DNA from: Microvirga makkahensis
GTDB taxonomy: Bacteria; Pseudomonadota; Alphaproteobacteria; Rhizobiales; Beijerinckiaceae
Reading direction: 5' to 3'
NCBI RefSeq assembly: GCF_009830105.1
Contig: NZ_WURB01000004.1
Location: 310,001 to 374,000 of the forward strand
Length of the DNA: 64,000 nucleotides
The notes beneath the pieces are model-generated. The model had not been told where the DNA came from, ran no database searches, and worked only from the letters and a program-made list of their open reading frames with translations. The position numbers were made by a program, and so were the translations under genes. This document shows, piece after piece, positions 62,065 to 64,000 of the stretch. Positions within the stretch are counted from its first letter, which is position 1. Each line of letters opens with the position of its first letter.

Positions 62065-63108
62065 ATGCAGGATACAGACGCAGAGCCTGAGGAGACCGGG
62101 CCACGCTTCATCAGCGCCCATATGGTGGCGGAACGGGCGGGTGTTTCCCGCTCCGCGGTTTCGCGCGCCTTCACGCCTGGGGCGAGCATCGCGCCTGGGA
62201 CGCGCAAGAAAGTGATGCAGGCCGCCGCCGAGCTGGGCTATCAGGTGAATGATCTGGCACGGGGGCTCCTGGCAAATCGCAGCCGCCTCGTCGGTCTCGT
62301 CGCTTCCGATCCAGCAAGCCCCTTCCGGACGCTCCAGATCGCGGCCTTGTCCCGGCGCCTGGTGGAGCGGGGGAGCGTCCCTGTTCTCATTCCCACGGGA
62401 CCCGGAGAGGAGCAGGTGAGCGCCGCCCACGCGACGCTCCTGCGATACAGGGCGGAGGCGACCATCGTCCTGTCCGGCATGCCTTCCTCGTCGATCGTCG
62501 ATCTGGCGCAGCGCAACGGTCAGCCCCTCATCGTCATGGGACGGACGGAGTACGGCCCCGATCACATCCGAATTGACAATGCCCGTGCGGCGCAGATCGC
62601 GGTCGAAGTGTTTCTCTCGCGGGGATTGACGAAGCTCGGTTTCGTCACGTCTGCCGTCGGCAGCCCCAATCTGATCGAGCGGGAGGAGGCATTCATCGTG
62701 GCGGCCCGGAAGCACAGCCTCCCGGTCAAGGTGCAAAGAGCAGCCTACACCGATTACGATGGAGGACAGGCAGCCGCCTCATTGCTCCTGGGAGCAGGTG
62801 ATCCCGTCGAGGCGGTGTTCTGCGTCAACGATCTCATGGCACTGGGATTGATGGATTATGCCCGGGATGTGCTGAACCTGTCGATCCCCGAGAGCCTGTC
62901 GGTCATCGGCTTCGACGGGATCCCCGAAACCCGGTGGGGCGCCTACCGCCTGACCACCTTCCACCAGGATGAAGAAGTGCTGGCTGCCGAAACCATCAGG
63001 GTCCTGGATCAGCGGCAAGCCGATCCGAAGGCTCCTCCCATTGTGTCGGTGCTCCAGGTGCCACTGGTGTATCGAGGAAGCGTCCGGCCCCTTAAGGCCG
63101 GCAATTGA
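62065..63108 (+). CDS. LacI-family transcriptional regulator
   Basis: A 347-residue regulator. The helix-turn-helix is MVAERAGVSRSAVSRAF (20-36), followed by the hinge helix NDLARGLLANRS; the effector domain shows LVGLVASDPASPFRTLQIAA, IRIDNARAAQIAVE and AVFCVNDLMALGLMDYA. It most likely controls the importer operon in which it is encoded, responding to the imported solute. A palindrome at 57822-57836 is a candidate operator. Confidence 0.92.
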   Translation: MQDTDAEPEETGPRFISAHMVAERAGVSRSAVSRAFTPGASIAPGTRKKVMQAAAELGYQVNDLARGLLANRSRLVGLVASDPASPFRTLQIAALSRRLVERGSVPVLIPTGPGEEQVSAAHATLLRYRAEATIVLSGMPSSSIVDLAQRNGQPLIVMGRTEYGPDHIRIDNARAAQIAVEVFLSRGLTKLGFVTSAVGSPNLIEREEAFIVAARKHSLPVKVQRAAYTDYDGGQAAASLLLGAGDPVEAVFCVNDLMALGLMDYARDVLNLSIPESLSVIGFDGIPETRWGAYRLTTFHQDEEVLAAETIRVLDQRQADPKAPPIVSVLQVPLVYRGSVRPLKAGN

Positions 63109-63144
63109 GGAGGCGGCCCCGTCCGCATGCCGTGGAGGTGCAAC

Positions 63145-63669
63145 ATGAAGACCGAGTACCACTCCATTTGGCTGATGCCCTGTTCCGAGCATGAGAGGGT
63201 ATTCTCGGAGATCGTTCAGAGCCTGGCGAGGCACTTCGACAGTCCGGCCTTCCAGCCCCATCTGACGCTCGTCGAGGATATGCCCAGGACCTGCGAGGAA
63301 CTGGAGCCGATTCTGACGCGCGTGGCAGAGGGCGCGGCTTCCTTCGACGCGAGCGTGGAGACGGTCGAGGAGAGCCCGCTCTATTACCGCTCGTTCTACG
63401 CCCGCTTTCCCAACATCTCGCCTCTCAAGGCAATGAAGGAGAAGGCGGTGGCGCTTTTCGGAGTGGGAAGCATAGAAACCTTCATGCCGCACATTTCCTT
63501 GGCCTACGGCGTTCGGGAGAGCACCGAGAAATCCCAGGCTATCGCTGCCCTGCGGAGGGGGATGACGGGCATGAGCGTGCGCTTCGACCGGGTCTGCGTC
63601 GTTTCGTCCTCGCAGCACACCCCGATCGAAGAATGGGCGATCCGGTCTTGCATCTCCCTGCGCGGCTGA
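63145..63669 (+). CDS. 2H phosphoesterase (cyclic phosphodiesterase / 2-5 RNA ligase-like)
   Basis: A 174-residue 2H-superfamily enzyme. The two catalytic H-x-T/S-x motifs are PHLTLVED (about residue 44) and PHISLAYG (about 120). Family members hydrolyse 2-prime,3-prime-cyclic or ADP-ribose cyclic phosphates. The start at 63145 has GGAGG upstream; an ATG at 63127 lacks one. It lies 36 bases after the LacI gene on the same strand and may be part of the importer operon. Confidence 0.85.
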   Translation: MKTEYHSIWLMPCSEHERVFSEIVQSLARHFDSPAFQPHLTLVEDMPRTCEELEPILTRVAEGAASFDASVETVEESPLYYRSFYARFPNISPLKAMKEKAVALFGVGSIETFMPHISLAYGVRESTEKSQAIAALRRGMTGMSVRFDRVCVVSSSQHTPIEEWAIRSCISLRG

Positions 63670-63757
63670 ACAGCGGTTCGCAAGAATGCGGGACGCCGCC
63701 CATCTTGCCGAAGTCACTTAGCATGCGGGCTGTATCCGTCCTCGGATGGAGAGACCC

Positions 63758-64000
63758 CTACGCGCGCTCCTCCCAGATCCTGGCGAGTTCGATGATCGTC
63801 CGCACCGCCTTTTCCATGTCCTGGCGGCTGACGAATTCCAGCGGTGAGTGAAAGGCGTGGCCGCCGGCGAAGATATTGGCGCAGGGCAGTCCCATGAAGG
63901 AGAGGCGTGAGCCGTCCGTGCCGCCCCGGATGCTGCCGCGCACCGGTGTCATGCCGGCCCGTCTGACGGCCTCCAGGGCATATTCTGCGATCTCCGGATG
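63758..64000 (-). CDS. pepT: Peptidase T, C-terminal fragment
   Basis: The last 80 codons of a leftward gene that continues beyond the right edge. [33 protein letters not shown] and [14 protein letters not shown] match the C-terminus of the zinc aminotripeptidase PepT, with the metal-ligand histidine of the family in HAFHSPLEF. It is convergent with the 2H phosphoesterase gene. Confidence 0.92.
   Translation of the reverse strand, partial: HPEIAEYALEAVRRAGMTPVRGSIRGGTDGSRLSFMGLPCANIFAGGHAFHSPLEFVSRQDMEKAVRTIIELARIWEERA

Overview
The window looks like chromosomal DNA of a high-GC alphaproteobacterium of the order Hyphomicrobiales (Rhizobiales), most likely Methylobacteriaceae and perhaps Microvirga-like. 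This rests on high-GC codon use, many ATGA-overlapping operons, GTG/TTG starts behind GGAG sites, a PrkA-YeaH-SpoVR operon, DUF817 and HlyU proteins, a TIGR04290-type methyltransferase cluster and a dispersed GCGCATC/GATGCGC palindromic repeat. The genus is an inference; no rRNA or tRNA gene was seen. There is no sign of phage, IS element or CRISPR.

1-30 kb is mostly housekeeping and stress: a TPP-riboswitch-controlled thiamine transporter (thiB, thiP), an amine oxidase, Tex, a YegD-type Hsp70, a small stress-type protein, DUF817, a DapA-like aldolase with an atypical SDR, a LOG-family protein, a XylX-like dehydratase, a degenerate CYTH-domain protein, a lytic transglycosylase, catalase, YihY, an unusual phosphoribosyltransferase-like two-domain protein, a YahK-like alcohol dehydrogenase, the prkA-yeaH-spoVR operon and two sugar/alcohol dehydrogenases.

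30-46 kb is a compact, divergently transcribed glycan locus. The leftward arm holds a glycosidase, a methyltransferase, a sugar nucleotidyltransferase, a CgeB-like glycosyltransferase, a histidine phosphatase and inositol-1-phosphate synthase. The rightward arm holds two NDP-sugar epimerases, a GT4 glycosyltransferase, three more CgeB-like glycosyltransferases and, after a 114-base gap, a UDP-glucuronate decarboxylase-like enzyme. It has inositol phosphate supply, sugar nucleotide supply, five soluble glycosyltransferases, a methyltransferase, a phosphatase and an apparently circularly permuted glycosidase, but no visible flippase, polymerase or lipid-carrier initiating enzyme. This suggests an inositol-based soluble glycoside or glycolipid head group. 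It is the best candidate for an undescribed system.

46-57 kb holds a second YihY protein, a GT87 membrane glycosyltransferase and a tightly coupled leftward operon matching the mycobacterial decaprenyl-phosphoryl-arabinofuranose pathway: a HAD-UbiA fusion, GtrA, DprE1, DprE2 and three tandem GT-C-like membrane proteins. It probably attaches D-arabinofuranose to a surface glycan or signal molecule.

58-64 kb is a carbohydrate-type ABC importer (ATPase, binding protein, two permeases) with a LacI-family regulator and a 2H phosphoesterase, then the end of an oppositely oriented pepT.
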